Assembly: GCF_000769915.1 (NCBI RefSeq) | Contig: NZ_JRLV01000001.1 | Location: 62,001-126,000 of the forward strand | Direction: 5' to 3' | Source: Flavobacterium beibuense F44-8 | GTDB lineage: Bacteria; Bacteroidota; Bacteroidia; Flavobacteriales; Flavobacteriaceae | DNA: 64,000 nucleotides | Shown here: positions 1-9,732 of the stretch, one piece after another | Position numbering within the stretch: position 1 is the stretch's first letter | Layout of the letters: each line of letters begins with the position of its first letter | Position numbers and translations under genes: made by a program | The notes under the pieces: generated by a model | Told to the model about the DNA's origin: nothing | Databases searched by the model: none | Seen by the model: only the letters and a program-made list of their open reading frames with translations

Positions 1-3000
1 TTCCGTTTTTAATTTTCAGGTAAAGTTCTTTAGTGATATTCATTAATCCTTTTTGAGCATCCTGTATTTTATCAAGATCTTCAAAGTACTGCCAGAATAA
101 CCCTCCGTATCCCGGTACTTTACTTTTGTTTTCTATACTGAATTCTGATAGCTCTTTAGAAACTTCAGAGTTGTCCCACTCCAGTTTTACATATCCGGTT
201 TCAGCTTCTTTTTTTGTTTCAGCCAGTTTGTTGTTCAATGAAATGTTGTCTCCACATTTTATGGTAGTGTTTTCTTTAACCGATAACCAGTCAGTTCCCT
301 GTATTAATAAGGCATAAACGGCTTCGGTAGTAGCTTTGGTGGTTGACCAGTGTTTGTTTTGTTTATTTTTTATAAGCCATACCTTCATTGCATCTGCCGA
401 CTCCACATCATTATCAATTTCAATTATTGCCTCAATTAAAAGCGCCTGCGTCTCAATAGGTGATTTATACCAGTACCACCCAGCCTTGTTTTCTATCCAG
501 TACATACCCCATTCGGTATTATTGGAAGAAGTTTCCCTAAGGCTTTCGGTTATTTTTTTTGCGGTGATGGTGTCGCCAAACCTGTTGAGTGTTAAGGCAG
601 CCATTCCCTTTTCATATAGAGGGTAGTCAAGCCAGTTGGTTTTAATAATGTTTAAATATTTGTCTATCCTTGCTTTAAGGCTGTCTTTTACAGGGTATTG
701 TTCTGTATAAAAGCTTCTTGTGTATAAATAATGGAGTGATGAATAGGGGGTGGTTAAAACTAATTTTTTATTGTTTTTTGTTCTCTCATTATCGGTTCTA
801 ATAAAATGGTCATCAATGTGCTCAACTCCTCTTTTGGTAATACCTTTAATGGAAAGGTTTGTAGTGTCGGTTATTTTTAATTTTAACAAATGACCCAGTC
901 CGGCAAGTATATGTCGGGTAATATACTCGTCAGTTCTGCCTCCAGAAAACCATGGGAAAGCACCGTTTTCCTGTCGGTCTTCCAGTATTGCAAGGTTGGC
1001 TTTTATACCATTTTCCATTTTATCAAATTCAAAAAGGAGAGCCATTCTGTTTTTCTTTTCCTGTTCGGTTTGAGCATCCAGTAGCCATGGAGTTTCTGCC
1101 AGTATAATTGATTTAAGCTCTTCGTTCTGTTCAAGCTTAGATGGTTTTCCTTCTTTTTTCCAAGTATCAAAAACTTCTTTAATTTTAGGGTTACTTTTTA
1201 ATACCGAAGCCGCAATTGCATTAGCATAGATCCTTGAAAAAAGCTGTTCAGAACATTCGTGTTCAAACTCCATAAGGTATGGTAATGACTGTAATGCTAT
1301 CCATGCCGGATTTGAAGTGTATTCAAAAACCACTTTATGATTTTTAAGTGTGGACGACGTGTTGTTTTTTAAATGCTTTAATGTATACTGTTTTGTTTCA
1401 TTCGGTTTAACCCATATAGGTATACTTTCGGTTACAAGTGTCCTGTTAGTTAGAACGGGAAGTAAACTTTCTACACCATCAGTATAATCGTCGGCTTTGG
1501 CAATCATTTTATACTGTATGCCTTCAATGCCGCGGGGCACAGTAATTGTCCAGTTTACAACAGTATTATCTTTGCCTGTAACTGTAAAAGGTTTGGTATT
1601 GTTACTGTTTGAGGCAATACTGTCTATTGGTTGCATGTTCATAGCATTGTATAGTATAAGCATGGCATTTCCTGTTTTAGGTACAGTAGTCATGTTTCTT
1701 ACCTTAGCACTAATTACGATAGTATCGGTTTCCCTCAGAAAGCGAGGCATATTTGGCACGATCATCAAATCCTTTTGAGTAATTGCCAAATGTTCCAAAT
1801 AGCCCGAATCCATTTGCCTGCTATGGGCAAACAGGCGAAGTCTCCACTCGGTTAATGCTTCAGGGGAAGTGAAGCTAAAGGTAAGGTCACCATTTTTATT
1901 TGTTGTTAAATGAGGATAAAAGAAAGCTGTTTCATTTAGGTTTTTTCGGGTTTCTACCTTTTTCAGTTCTTCTTTTTGCTTTTCAATACCGTCATAAGTT
2001 GAAATAACTATTACCCCATTAGCGCCACGGTTTCCGTAAATTGAAGTTGCAGCGGCATCTTTTAATACTTGCACATTAGCTATTTGGTTTTGATTAATAC
2101 TTCTAAAACTATCTTCATCAATAGGTACACCATCTATTATAAATAGAGGCGCGATATTACCGTCTATAGTGCCTGCACCTCTAAGTGTTATAGTACTGTC
2201 ACCTCCCGATAGGGAATCGGTAACTATTGATACCCCGGTAACCTGTCCCTGTAAGGTTCTTAGTGCAGATGCATTTGCCCTGTCTGCAATTGCTTCGGCA
2301 GTTATGCCTGCAACTGCCATTGCCGAATTTTGTGTAGTTGTACTTCTGTAAACATCTTTTACTATTTCACGAAGAAACATTTCTTCTTTTAGAAGAATAT
2401 TATATATGTACTGGCTCCCTACAGCAACTTCCTGCCTTTCATATCCTACAAAGCTAAATTGGAGAACAGATCCTAAAGCTGCTTCAATTGTAAACTCTCC
2501 GTCTAAATTAGTTTGTGTGGCTATTTGGGTTCCTTTTACATGTACATTTGCTGTTGGTAAAGGCCCCGCCTCATCACTAACAATTCCTGTTATTTTTATT
2601 GTCTTTTCATTTAAATTTTTGTTTCCGTTGGTTTTAGCAGCATCTTTATAAATAAACCAACTGTGATTAATGTTAAATCCGTAACTGTTTATTTTATCGG
2701 GAGATGTTGAAAAAGGTACTTCGGTGTATGTGTAAGTATCAAAACCACGTGAGCTGGACTTGCCTCCTGTAGTGGTTTGTAAATAAGGTGTACTGTAGTA
2801 TTTGTAATTGTTTTCTTTTAAATAAGGCCAGTCTGTCCATGAATCATAAGTGAATTGATCAAGTGAAGTGTCATACATAGATGCCAGTACTTCAAATTTC
2901 TCTTTTTCAGTTCCTTTTATACTAAACGACCATGTTTCGTTATTTCCCGGTGTTAGGTTGCTACGAAGGGTAGAAGACGTTATTTTAAGATATGAATTAC

Positions 3001-6000
3001 TTGTTTTCCTGAAATTATATTCTTCTTTTTCAGTGAAAAAATCATTTTGCCATACGTAATAAAACTTTATTTGAACATTTTCAGTCTTAGGAGATAACGG
3101 TACTTTAATATTAGTTTTGTTATTTTGTAAGTGAGTTATTTTATCATAACTGCGATTACCGTTTTCATATGCTTCTACAGCTACATAAAGATTTTCAAGT
3201 TTAGATGCCAGTTCCAGTTCTACATATCCGTCGGTCATGTAATTTGTGTTAAGCTCTTTATATCTGAATATGTATTCACTAGGCTGTTTTTCTTTATTTT
3301 CAAAAGTGAAAGTTCTTTTCTCTTCAATAATGTGGTTTGTTGTATCGGTAGCCGAGATAACAATTTCATATTTCCCAGTATCCCATTCTTTAAGGTTTGG
3401 GCTAAGCCTGAAGGAACCATCTTTTAGTTGTACTTTTTGAGATAATATTACTCTTTCCCTCTCCGGAGACTGGGACTCTTCTCTGCTTTTATATGGGATA
3501 TAAGGGAAATTCTTTTCAAATTCTTCCTGGCTTATACTCTGTATCTCCGGCTCATACCATGGTCTTTTCTTTTTTATTGATTGTTTGTTACAAGATAATT
3601 TATAGATTGTTATTTCGGCAACAGCAGGTATAGGATAATCATTAAGGTTATTCGATTTAACTAAAATTCCGTCTTTATGTTCTTCTGTAAGATCATAAGG
3701 TATATAATAGTTTAATTCCAAATCATGATAACCGGTTTTTATCTGGAGTTCTTTTTCCTGTGTTTCACCATTAATATCTGTTACTTCAATGTTTATTTCA
3801 TAGCTAAATACGGGTAGTTTGTTTTCGTCCGACCCTTCTATAGCTTCGGGAGTAAAGGGTATTGAAAATTTTCCGTTTTTATCTGTTGTGGTTTCCCCCT
3901 TTATAGGGGTAAAAGAACCACTTATTCCTGATTCTGAGTAGTGTCTAGGTCTGTCTATTACATATTTTACTCTTGCTTCAGTTAAATTTGCTCCGCTTAA
4001 TGCTGTAGCTTTTCCGGTTACAATTGCCGGTTTATTTATAATAATAGCTTCTTTAATTGTGTCAAACTCAATTTCAAAGGTTGGTCTTTTATATTCTTCA
4101 ACCTGAACCCTTTTTGAGAAATAATCAAAGTTTACGTTTTCATTATCCCAAAAAGGATGTTCACCTTTTCTTTTATTATATGCCTCATCTAGTTCATAAT
4201 CTTCGTCTTCATCAATTTCTATTTCAAACTCTCCGGTCATTGCGTTTTTTGGAATTTGAAATTCTCCTGAAAATGATCCGAATTCGTTTGTTTTAAGGCG
4301 TAAAATTTTTAGTTCGTTATTTTCATCATCATATATGTATACACTAACATAAATGTTTGGGACTGCGCTGTAAATAGAATTAACCTCTTGGTTTATTATG
4401 CCTTTAAAATATATGGTTTGCCCGGGTCTGTATATGGCCCTGTCGGTAAATACTTTACCAGAGACATTTATTTCCTGCTTCTCTTTCTTTTTGTTTTTTT
4501 TCGGATAGTAGTAATGAACCGAAGTAGTACTGTTTAGGGTGTCTTTCTTGTTGTATATGAGTGGAGTTTCGTATTTTTTACTACTTTTTTGATTATGCTT
4601 ATGTTTTGGATTTTGTACAATTGCCAGTCCCTCATTGTTAGTAACATATTTTTTTTCGGCATATATAATTTTTACATTTTTAACTGGCTCGCCACTTTCC
4701 CTGTTAAGAATTCTGTAGTAAGTATAATCTTCTTCATTTTGTTCTACAGAGGTAAGATCTGTCACTATAATTTTTGCTGGTTCAGAATAGTTTTCATTGG
4801 TTTTTGTAGGAGAAATGTCCATTAGGTAATAGCCTGCCTGTAAGGGAGGTAATATGATTTCTGTATTATATTCAAAATATGGAGCCCTTTTAGGTATGTC
4901 ATATTTTAGTATGGTAGGGGTAATTTCTTTTGTAGTGTCTATTTTAAAACCGGCATTTACTTTGTAAAGTTTTACATATAGAGAGTCAAAATTTCTAAAG
5001 TTTACTTTAGCTAAAAAAGGCTTATTAGGTATAATGTATTTTTCTGTTTCAATGCTGCAATATTTATCGCTAATAGAGTTTTTAAGCAATGCCGCATCAT
5101 CTGCAACATGGTTTATTCTGTAATTGGTTATTATTTCGTCGCAAATTTCAATAGCCTTTCCACGGTATTCAGGGTGGTAATCTTTTTTTGCTATAGTAAG
5201 GTATAGCCGTGCCATTTTAAGTTTTGCTTCAAATGTAAAAGGAGATTGTTTCCAGTTATTGCAGGCTTCTGTAAGTGTGTTAAGGTATACCTCTTCCTGA
5301 TTTTCAGGTTTGTTATAAGTGTAGTTTTTATTAAAAAAAGTAAGTCTTCTTAAAATGGCTCGTTGTAGGTTTAAAGTGTCTCTTTTATCGTGATAAAATT
5401 TTTCAATATCCTGAAATAAACCAAAAGCTTTGCTGTTTTTTGGGTAATCTGAGAAATCTGCATTTCGAAAAGTTTCACTCTTTTCAAATACTAAGTTTGT
5501 TTTTCTGGAGTATAAATCAATATTTAACTGGTTTATATATTGCTCAAAAAGAAAATCGTATAACGAACGGCTGGTTTTTGTTAGTATGGGGTTAAGATGT
5601 ACAATGGCATCATAGTCACTTAAAGGTATTTTATACAGCGCCTCTCTGTTTTCAATACTTTTTATATAGGCTTTTTCTATTTCTTCACTATAGTTTGTAC
5701 TGCTCCATTCCATTATGTTTTCGGGTGTAGCATTTTCAACATAAGTAGTGCTGTTTATTTCATATTTAAAGCGCTGGTAATAATCGTTTAATGCACTGGC
5801 ATATAGGTATTCGATTAAAGCCTTACCTGGTATACTCGCTTTTTTCTTTTCCTGTTTTAAAAGTTTGAAAATCTTCATTTGAGCATTTTCTTCTAGTTTT
5901 TGGATATATCTGGCTTTGAAAAAGAAGGCTTTTATTATTTGCGGTTCGTTGTGTTCTTTTCGGGCAAGTTCAAGAATTTTGTCTGTTTCAGCATCGGCCG

Positions 6001-6115
6001 ATTTTATTTTTCCGTCAAGTTCGTAGTTAATTACTTTTTCCCATTTATAATTATAATGCTGTGCATGTATGGTAAAACTTATTAATAATGTGAGTAGGAG
6101 TAAGGCTTTTTTCAT
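1..6115 (-). CDS. Alpha-2-macroglobulin family protein with embedded TonB-receptor plug module (3' end beyond left edge)
   Basis: The frame is open from the ATG at 6113-6115 to the left edge, at least 2,038 codons. The start encodes a Sec signal peptide ending near HAQ. An MG2-like segment (DRAIYRPGQTIYFKG) lies near residue 560 and an A2M-type segment (EWRLRLFAH) near 1430. A CSEQ thioester motif has its Cys at residue 1621, in the context PYLMEFEHECSEQ. Between the macroglobulin parts sit a CarboxypepD_reg-like domain (about 1172-1245) and a TonB-dependent-receptor plug-like domain (about 1260-1375, with LFIIDGVPID and SIYGNRGANGVIVIS). Bacterial A2Ms are periplasmic or surface protease traps that act through the thioester. 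The plug suggests an outer-membrane partner, which is inference. No frameshift is seen; the thioester Cys is in frame with the start. Confidence 0.9.
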   Translation of the reverse strand, partial: MKKALLLLTLLISFTIHAQHYNYKWEKVINYELDGKIKSADAETDKILELARKEHNEPQIIKAFFFKARYIQKLEENAQMKIFKLLKQEKKKASIPGKALIEYLYASALNDYYQRFKYEINSTTYVENATPENIMEWSSTNYSEEIEKAYIKSIENREALYKIPLSDYDAIVHLNPILTKTSRSLYDFLFEQYINQLNIDLYSRKTNLVFEKSETFRNADFSDYPKNSKAFGLFQDIEKFYHDKRDTLNLQRAILRRLTFFNKNYTYNKPENQEEVYLNTLTEACNNWKQSPFTFEAKLKMARLYLTIAKKDYHPEYRGKAIEICDEIITNYRINHVADDAALLKNSISDKYCSIETEKYIIPNKPFLAKVNFRNFDSLYVKLYKVNAGFKIDTTKEITPTILKYDIPKRAPYFEYNTEIILPPLQAGYYLMDISPTKTNENYSEPAKIIVTDLTSVEQNEEDYTYYRILNRESGEPVKNVKIIYAEKKYVTNNEGLAIVQNPKHKHNQKSSKKYETPLIYNKKDTLNSTTSVHYYYPKKNKKKEKQEINVSGKVFTDRAIYRPGQTIYFKGIINQEVNSIYSAVPNIYVSVYIYDDENNELKILRLKTNEFGSFSGEFQIPKNAMTGEFEIEIDEDEDYELDEAYNKRKGEHPFWDNENVNFDYFSKRVQVEEYKRPTFEIEFDTIKEAIIINKPAIVTGKATALSGANLTEARVKYVIDRPRHYSESGISGSFTPIKGETTTDKNGKFSIPFTPEAIEGSDENKLPVFSYEINIEVTDINGETQEKELQIKTGYHDLELNYYIPYDLTEEHKDGILVKSNNLNDYPIPAVAEITIYKLSCNKQSIKKKRPWYEPEIQSISQEEFEKNFPYIPYKSREESQSPERERVILSQKVQLKDGSFRLSPNLKEWDTGKYEIVISATDTTNHIIEEKRTFTFENKEKQPSEYIFRYKELNTNYMTDGYVELELASKLENLYVAVEAYENGNRSYDKITHLQNNKTNIKVPLSPKTENVQIKFYYVWQNDFFTEKEEYNFRKTSNSYLKITSSTLRSNLTPGNNETWSFSIKGTEKEKFEVLASMYDTSLDQFTYDSWTDWPYLKENNYKYYSTPYLQTTTGGKSSSRGFDTYTYTEVPFSTSPDKINSYGFNINHSWFIYKDAAKTNGNKNLNEKTIKITGIVSDEAGPLPTANVHVKGTQIATQTNLDGEFTIEAALGSVLQFSFVGYERQEVAVGSQYIYNILLKEEMFLREIVKDVYRSTTTQNSAMAVAGITAEAIADRANASALRTLQGQVTGVSIVTDSLSGGDSTITLRGAGTIDGNIAPLFIIDGVPIDEDSFRSINQNQIANVQVLKDAAATSIYGNRGANGVIVISTYDGIEKQKEELKKVETRKNLNETAFFYPHLTTNKNGDLTFSFTSPEALTEWRLRLFAHSRQMDSGYLEHLAITQKDLMIVPNMPRFLRETDTIVISAKVRNMTTVPKTGNAMLILYNAMNMQPIDSIASNSNNTKPFTVTGKDNTVVNWTITVPRGIEGIQYKMIAKADDYTDGVESLLPVLTNRTLVTESIPIWVKPNETKQYTLKHLKNNTSSTLKNHKVVFEYTSNPAWIALQSLPYLMEFEHECSEQLFSRIYANAIAASVLKSNPKIKEVFDTWKKEGKPSKLEQNEELKSIILAETPWLLDAQTEQEKKNRMALLFEFDKMENGIKANLAILEDRQENGAFPWFSGGRTDEYITRHILAGLGHLLKLKITDTTNLSIKGITKRGVEHIDDHFIRTDNERTKNNKKLVLTTPYSSLHYLYTRSFYTEQYPVKDSLKARIDKYLNIIKTNWLDYPLYEKGMAALTLNRFGDTITAKKITESLRETSSNNTEWGMYWIENKAGWYWYKSPIETQALLIEAIIEIDNDVESADAMKVWLIKNKQNKHWSTTKATTEAVYALLIQGTDWLSVKENTTIKCGDNISLNNKLAETKKEAETGYVKLEWDNSEVSKELSEFSIENKSKVPGYGGLFWQYFEDLDKIQDAQKGLMNITKELYLKIKNG

Positions 6116-6271
6116 GGTTGGGAGGTTTTTATAGCCAATCTACCGCATTTTTGTTTAATGCGGTTGGCTGTTGTTGTGCTATGATTTTATTACTTTTGGT
6201 ATTTAATACTATGGAGTATTATTTTCCCTTTAAGGTTGGGAAGCTTATGTAAAAAAATAATCTAAAATTAA

Positions 6272-7630
6272 ATGCGTACACATTTTATAGCAATAGGAGG
6301 GAGCGCCATGCATAACCTTGCACTGGCACTTCACGAAAAAGGATATGTGGTTACCGGTAGCGATGATGCCATTTTTGAACCATCGCGTACAAGGCTTGAA
6401 AACAAAGGGCTTTTGCCTCAGCAAATGGGATGGTTCCCTGAAAAACTTACAGCCGATATTGATGCCGTAATTTTAGGGATGCATGCAAAAGCGGATAATC
6501 CTGAGTTGTTAAAAGCACAGGAACTGGGACTTAAAATATATTCGTATCCTGAGTTTTTATATGAGCAGTCAAAAAATAAAACCCGTGTTGTTATAGGTGG
6601 TTCTCATGGAAAAACTACCATAACCAGTATGATTCTTCATGTAATGAACTACCATGATATAGAGGTAGATTATATGGTAGGGGCTCAACTGGAAGGTTTT
6701 GATACAATGGTGCATTTAACCGAAGAAAACGATTTTATAGTACTGGAAGGTGATGAATACCTTTCGTCACCTATAGACAGGAGACCCAAGTTTCACCTGT
6801 ACCAGCCTAATATTGCACTTATAAGCGGAATTGCCTGGGATCATATTAATGTGTTTCCAACCTATGAGAACTATGTAGAGCAGTTTGAAATTTTTATTGA
6901 AAAAATTACAAACGGTGGTATACTGGTTTATAATGAAAACGACCCGGAAGTTAAGCGTGTAGCCGAAGCTGCTTCAAACCCAATACGTAAACTGCCATAC
7001 CATACTCCGGATTATTCGGTAGAAGATGGTGTGACATATCTTGAAACTCCCGAAGGTGCTATGCCTATTGAGGTGTTTGGAGAGCACAACCTAAACAATC
7101 TTGCCGGCGCTAAGTGGATATGCCAGAATATGGGAGTAGATGAAGCCGATTTTTATGAGGCTATAGCTACTTTTAAAGGGGCAAGTAAACGACTGGAGAA
7201 AATAGCCGAGAACGGTAAAAATGTTGCTTATAAAGATTTTGCCCATTCGCCAAGTAAAGTAGCTGCCACTACAAAAGCAGTTAAAGATCAATACCCTGAC
7301 AGGAAACTTATTGCCTGCCTTGAGCTGCATACTTACAGCAGTCTTAATGCCGAGTTTTTAAAAGAGTATGAAGGTGCTTTAGATAAGGCCGATGTGGCTG
7401 TAGTGTTCTACTCGCCTGAAGCGGTAAAAATAAAACAGCTTGAAGCGGTTACCTATGAGCAGATAGCGAAAGCTTTTAACAGGGAAGACCTGATTATTTA
7501 TACTAATCCAGAGGCTTTTAAGGAGTATTTATTCCACTTAAAATATGATACCGAAGGCGTAGCATTGCTACTTATGAGTAGCGGTAACTATGGCGGACTT
7601 AATTTTGACGATGTGAAAACATTACTATAA
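6272..7630 (+). CDS. mpl: Mpl-type Mur ligase (UDP-N-acetylmuramate : L-Ala-gamma-D-Glu-meso-DAP ligase)
   Basis: This 452-residue Mur ligase has an N-terminal Rossmann segment (IAIGGSAMHNLALAL), the ATP-binding loop GGSHGKTT at about residues 109-116, and EGDEYLSS and HNLNNLAGA motifs of the central and C-terminal domains. Mpl enzymes reattach recycled murein tripeptide to UDP-MurNAc in the cytoplasm. The length and the start (IGGSAMHNLA rather than the IGIGGxGM of MurC) favour Mpl over MurC. It stands alone, with a bidirectional terminator right after its stop. A role in murein recycling is inferred from the family. Confidence 0.85.
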   Translation: MRTHFIAIGGSAMHNLALALHEKGYVVTGSDDAIFEPSRTRLENKGLLPQQMGWFPEKLTADIDAVILGMHAKADNPELLKAQELGLKIYSYPEFLYEQSKNKTRVVIGGSHGKTTITSMILHVMNYHDIEVDYMVGAQLEGFDTMVHLTEENDFIVLEGDEYLSSPIDRRPKFHLYQPNIALISGIAWDHINVFPTYENYVEQFEIFIEKITNGGILVYNENDPEVKRVAEAASNPIRKLPYHTPDYSVEDGVTYLETPEGAMPIEVFGEHNLNNLAGAKWICQNMGVDEADFYEAIATFKGASKRLEKIAENGKNVAYKDFAHSPSKVAATTKAVKDQYPDRKLIACLELHTYSSLNAEFLKEYEGALDKADVAVVFYSPEAVKIKQLEAVTYEQIAKAFNREDLIIYTNPEAFKEYLFHLKYDTEGVALLLMSSGNYGGLNFDDVKTLL

Positions 7631-7635
7631 AAAAA

Positions 7636-7660
7636 GAGGGACTTAAAGTCCCTCTTTTTT
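7636..7660. terminator. Bidirectional intrinsic terminator between mpl and the DUF1287 gene
   Basis: The stem GAGGGACT (7636-7643) pairs with AGTCCCTC (7647-7654) across a 3-nt loop. A T run follows on the plus strand, and an A run precedes it that acts as a T run on the minus strand. It overlaps the stop codon of the minus-strand gene and serves both convergent genes. Confidence 0.9.
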
Positions 7661-8227
7661 GTACCGGTAGTGCCCGCTTACAGAATAGTCAAAGAGGCAG
7701 TCTTCTAAAACTTGTCCGCTGCCTATATTGTGTACAATCATATAATTGCCTGATTTTCCTTTTTTGTTTACTACGATCCCAATGTGAGGTACTTTACCGT
7801 TTAACATCCAGGTAACAAGGTCGCCCGGTTTGTAATCACTTCCCTTTTTTGTTACTGTTAGTTTTTCTCCTTTACGGGTAAAAAAAGTTTGTAGGTTAGG
7901 TACTCTGCGATGATCAATATTAGTGTCGGTAGATTTTAAACCCCATGACTTAGGGTATTTCGAGAAGTTTGCCTTCATGTCCTCGTGTACTTCCTTTTGC
8001 AAATCAATGCCTAATTTGCGGTAAGCGCGTATTACCACATCAGTACATACACCGGTGTGTGCAGGGACATCGCCGTTAGGATATTTGATTTTTACATAAG
8101 AAGGGTCATATCTTACATGATCTTCAGTAAGAGTAATTGCAGCATCCGAAAGGCGTTCGTAGAAGTCTTTTTCTACATCTGCCTTAAAAATGGAACCGAT
8201 AAGGAATAATAGTAAAAGTTGCTTCAT
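7643..8227 (-). CDS. DUF1287 family exported protein (NlpC/P60-like fold)
   Basis: The 194-residue product has a short hydrophobic N terminus resembling a signal peptide. It contains the DUF1287 pattern: a PAHTGVCTDVVIRAYRKLGI block with Cys61, then HRRVPNLQTFF, a PGDLVTWML block and PHIGIVV with a conserved His. This Cys/His layout matches the NlpC/P60-like amidase superfamily to which DUF1287 is usually assigned. A role in cell-wall or peptide amide hydrolysis is therefore plausible but unproven. It is convergent with mpl and shares its terminator. It is probably monocistronic. Confidence 0.8.
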   Translation of the reverse strand: MKQLLLLFLIGSIFKADVEKDFYERLSDAAITLTEDHVRYDPSYVKIKYPNGDVPAHTGVCTDVVIRAYRKLGIDLQKEVHEDMKANFSKYPKSWGLKSTDTNIDHRRVPNLQTFFTRKGEKLTVTKKGSDYKPGDLVTWMLNGKVPHIGIVVNKKGKSGNYMIVHNIGSGQVLEDCLFDYSVSGHYRYKKEGL

Positions 8228-8286
8228 TAATAAGGTGTTTAGTAGGTTAACGTAATATTTTTATAAAATAGTATGCGGTTTTTAAT

Positions 8287-8294
8287 TAAATTCG
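8287..8294 (+). promoter_or_regulatory. Putative -7 box for radC
   Basis: TAAATTCG fits the Bacteroidota -7 pattern TAnnTTTG with one mismatch and lies 19 nt before the radC ATG. No clear -33 TTTG was found at the expected distance, so this is a weak call. Confidence 0.35.
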
Positions 8295-8313
8295 CAAACC
8301 TTACTTTAATAAA

Positions 8314-9012
8314 ATGGAAGAAACCACAGGAAGCTTTTCAATAAAATATTGGGCAGAAGACGACAAACCACGTGAAAAACTAATACTTAAAGGCAAAACA
8401 GCTCTTAGTGATGCCGAACTCATAGCTATACTTATCGGGTCGGGCAGCCGCAATGAAAGTGCTGTTGAGCTAAGTAAACGTATCTTAAAAAGTGTCGATA
8501 ATAATCTTAACGCACTCGGTAAACTCTCAGTAAAACAATTAATGACCTTTAAGGGGATTGGAGAAGCAAAAGCGGTCACCATTGCTGCCGCTGCCGAGCT
8601 AGGACGAAGGAGAAGGGAGGAAGATACTGTAGACCTGAAAAAGATAACTTCAAGTAAAGCGGTTTACGAAATCATGCAGCCACTTATAGGGGAATTGCCA
8701 CATGAGGAGTTTTGGATCCTGTACCTTAATAATTCCAATAAGGTAATTTATAAATCCCAGCTTAGTAAAGGTGGTATAACCGGTACTATTGTAGACGTGC
8801 GTTTGGCATTTAAACTGGCATTAGAGCATAATGCTACAGGGATGATATTGGTACACAATCATCCTTCGGGAGCATTACAGGCCAGTGAACCCGACAGGCA
8901 GATAACTAAACAAATGCAGCAGGCAGGGCAAAGCCTTAGTGTAAATATCCTGGATCATGTTATAGTAACCGAGAAAGCCTATCTCAGTTTTGCTGATGAA
9001 GGTTTTTTATAA
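8314..9012 (+). CDS. radC: RadC family JAB-domain protein
   Basis: This 232-residue protein is the usual length for the family. It has an N-terminal helix-hairpin-helix-like part (LGKLSVKQLMTFKGIGEAKA) and a C-terminal JAB/MPN domain. The metal-binding signature HNHPSG is followed by a downstream Asp (ASEPDRQI), as expected of a JAMM metal site. RadC is annotated as a DNA repair protein by tradition, but its real biochemical role is unsettled. It is transcribed alone between a divergent DUF1287 gene and the ABC operon. Confidence 0.9.
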   Translation: MEETTGSFSIKYWAEDDKPREKLILKGKTALSDAELIAILIGSGSRNESAVELSKRILKSVDNNLNALGKLSVKQLMTFKGIGEAKAVTIAAAAELGRRRREEDTVDLKKITSSKAVYEIMQPLIGELPHEEFWILYLNNSNKVIYKSQLSKGGITGTIVDVRLAFKLALEHNATGMILVHNHPSGALQASEPDRQITKQMQQAGQSLSVNILDHVIVTEKAYLSFADEGFL

Positions 9013-9064
9013 TAATGCGGAGAAATCCATTAAATGTTAGGTTAATGCCGTTTTATTATCGCCC

Positions 9065-9072
9065 TATTTTCG
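9065..9072 (+). promoter_or_regulatory. Putative -7 box for the ABC/DUF3299 operon
   Basis: TATTTTCG resembles TAnnTTTG and lies 27 nt before the first ATG of the five-gene operon. A second, poorer box (TAACTTGC) follows closely. Assignment is tentative. Confidence 0.35.
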
Positions 9073-9099
9073 CTAACTTGCAGGGCGTCTAAATAAAGA

Positions 9100-9732
9100 A
9101 TGATGATTACTACAAAAGATATTCACTTTTCCTATGGTAAAGGCACCTCTTTTCAGTTTCCCAATATAGTAGCCTCAAAGGGAGACAGTTTGTTAATAAC
9201 AGGAGGGTCGGGAAAAGGTAAAACTACATTGCTGCATATTCTTGGAGGCTTACTAAAGCCGGAATCAGGAGATGTGCTTATAGATGAAACAAGTCTGTCG
9301 TCTCTTTCAGACAGGAAACTGGACCATTTTCGCGGTAAAAATATAGGGCTGGTATTACAGCAGGCGTACTTTGTGGCGTCACTAAGTGTACTGGAAAATG
9401 TGGTGCTGGCATCATGGCTGGCAACAGGTCATCAGGCGACCGAAAAGGCAAAACAGCTTTTGGAACAGTTAGATCTTAAAGATCACTTGCATAAACTGCC
9501 ATCACAGTTAAGTATAGGTCAGCAACAAAGGGTGTCAATAGCCCGTGCGCTAATCAATGAGCCTAAGTTACTCCTTGCAGACGAGCCTACTTCAAGTCTG
9601 GATGACGAAAACGCCTATAAGGTAGCTGATATGCTTTCGGGGCTGGCAAAACAATTTGGAACTGCTTTGGTAATAGTTACTCACGACCAGAGGTTAAAAG
9701 ACCGTTTCCCTAATCAAATCACTTTATCATGA
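9100..9732 (+). CDS. ABC transporter ATP-binding protein (LolD/MacB type)
   Basis: This 210-residue ATPase subunit has Walker A GGSGKGKTT near residue 36, the Q-loop LVLQQAYFV, signature LSIGQQQR, Walker B LLLADEPTSSLDD and the H-loop VTHDQ. It resembles LolD/MacB/FtsE-type ATPases that pair with FtsX-fold permeases rather than importers. ATG codons at 9100 and 9103 are both possible starts. Its stop overlaps the permease start by 4 nt (ATGA), showing translational coupling. The pair probably works as a mechanotransmission-type complex at the inner membrane. The substrate is unknown from the sequence. Confidence 0.9.
   Translation: MMITTKDIHFSYGKGTSFQFPNIVASKGDSLLITGGSGKGKTTLLHILGGLLKPESGDVLIDETSLSSLSDRKLDHFRGKNIGLVLQQAYFVASLSVLENVVLASWLATGHQATEKAKQLLEQLDLKDHLHKLPSQLSIGQQQRVSIARALINEPKLLLADEPTSSLDDENAYKVADMLSGLAKQFGTALVIVTHDQRLKDRFPNQITLS

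Noticed and set aside
126..6085. Several small plus-strand ORFs and one minus-strand ORF (60-98 codons)
   Set aside because: They are antisense or off-frame to the A2M gene, lack convincing starts and show no protein-like composition.
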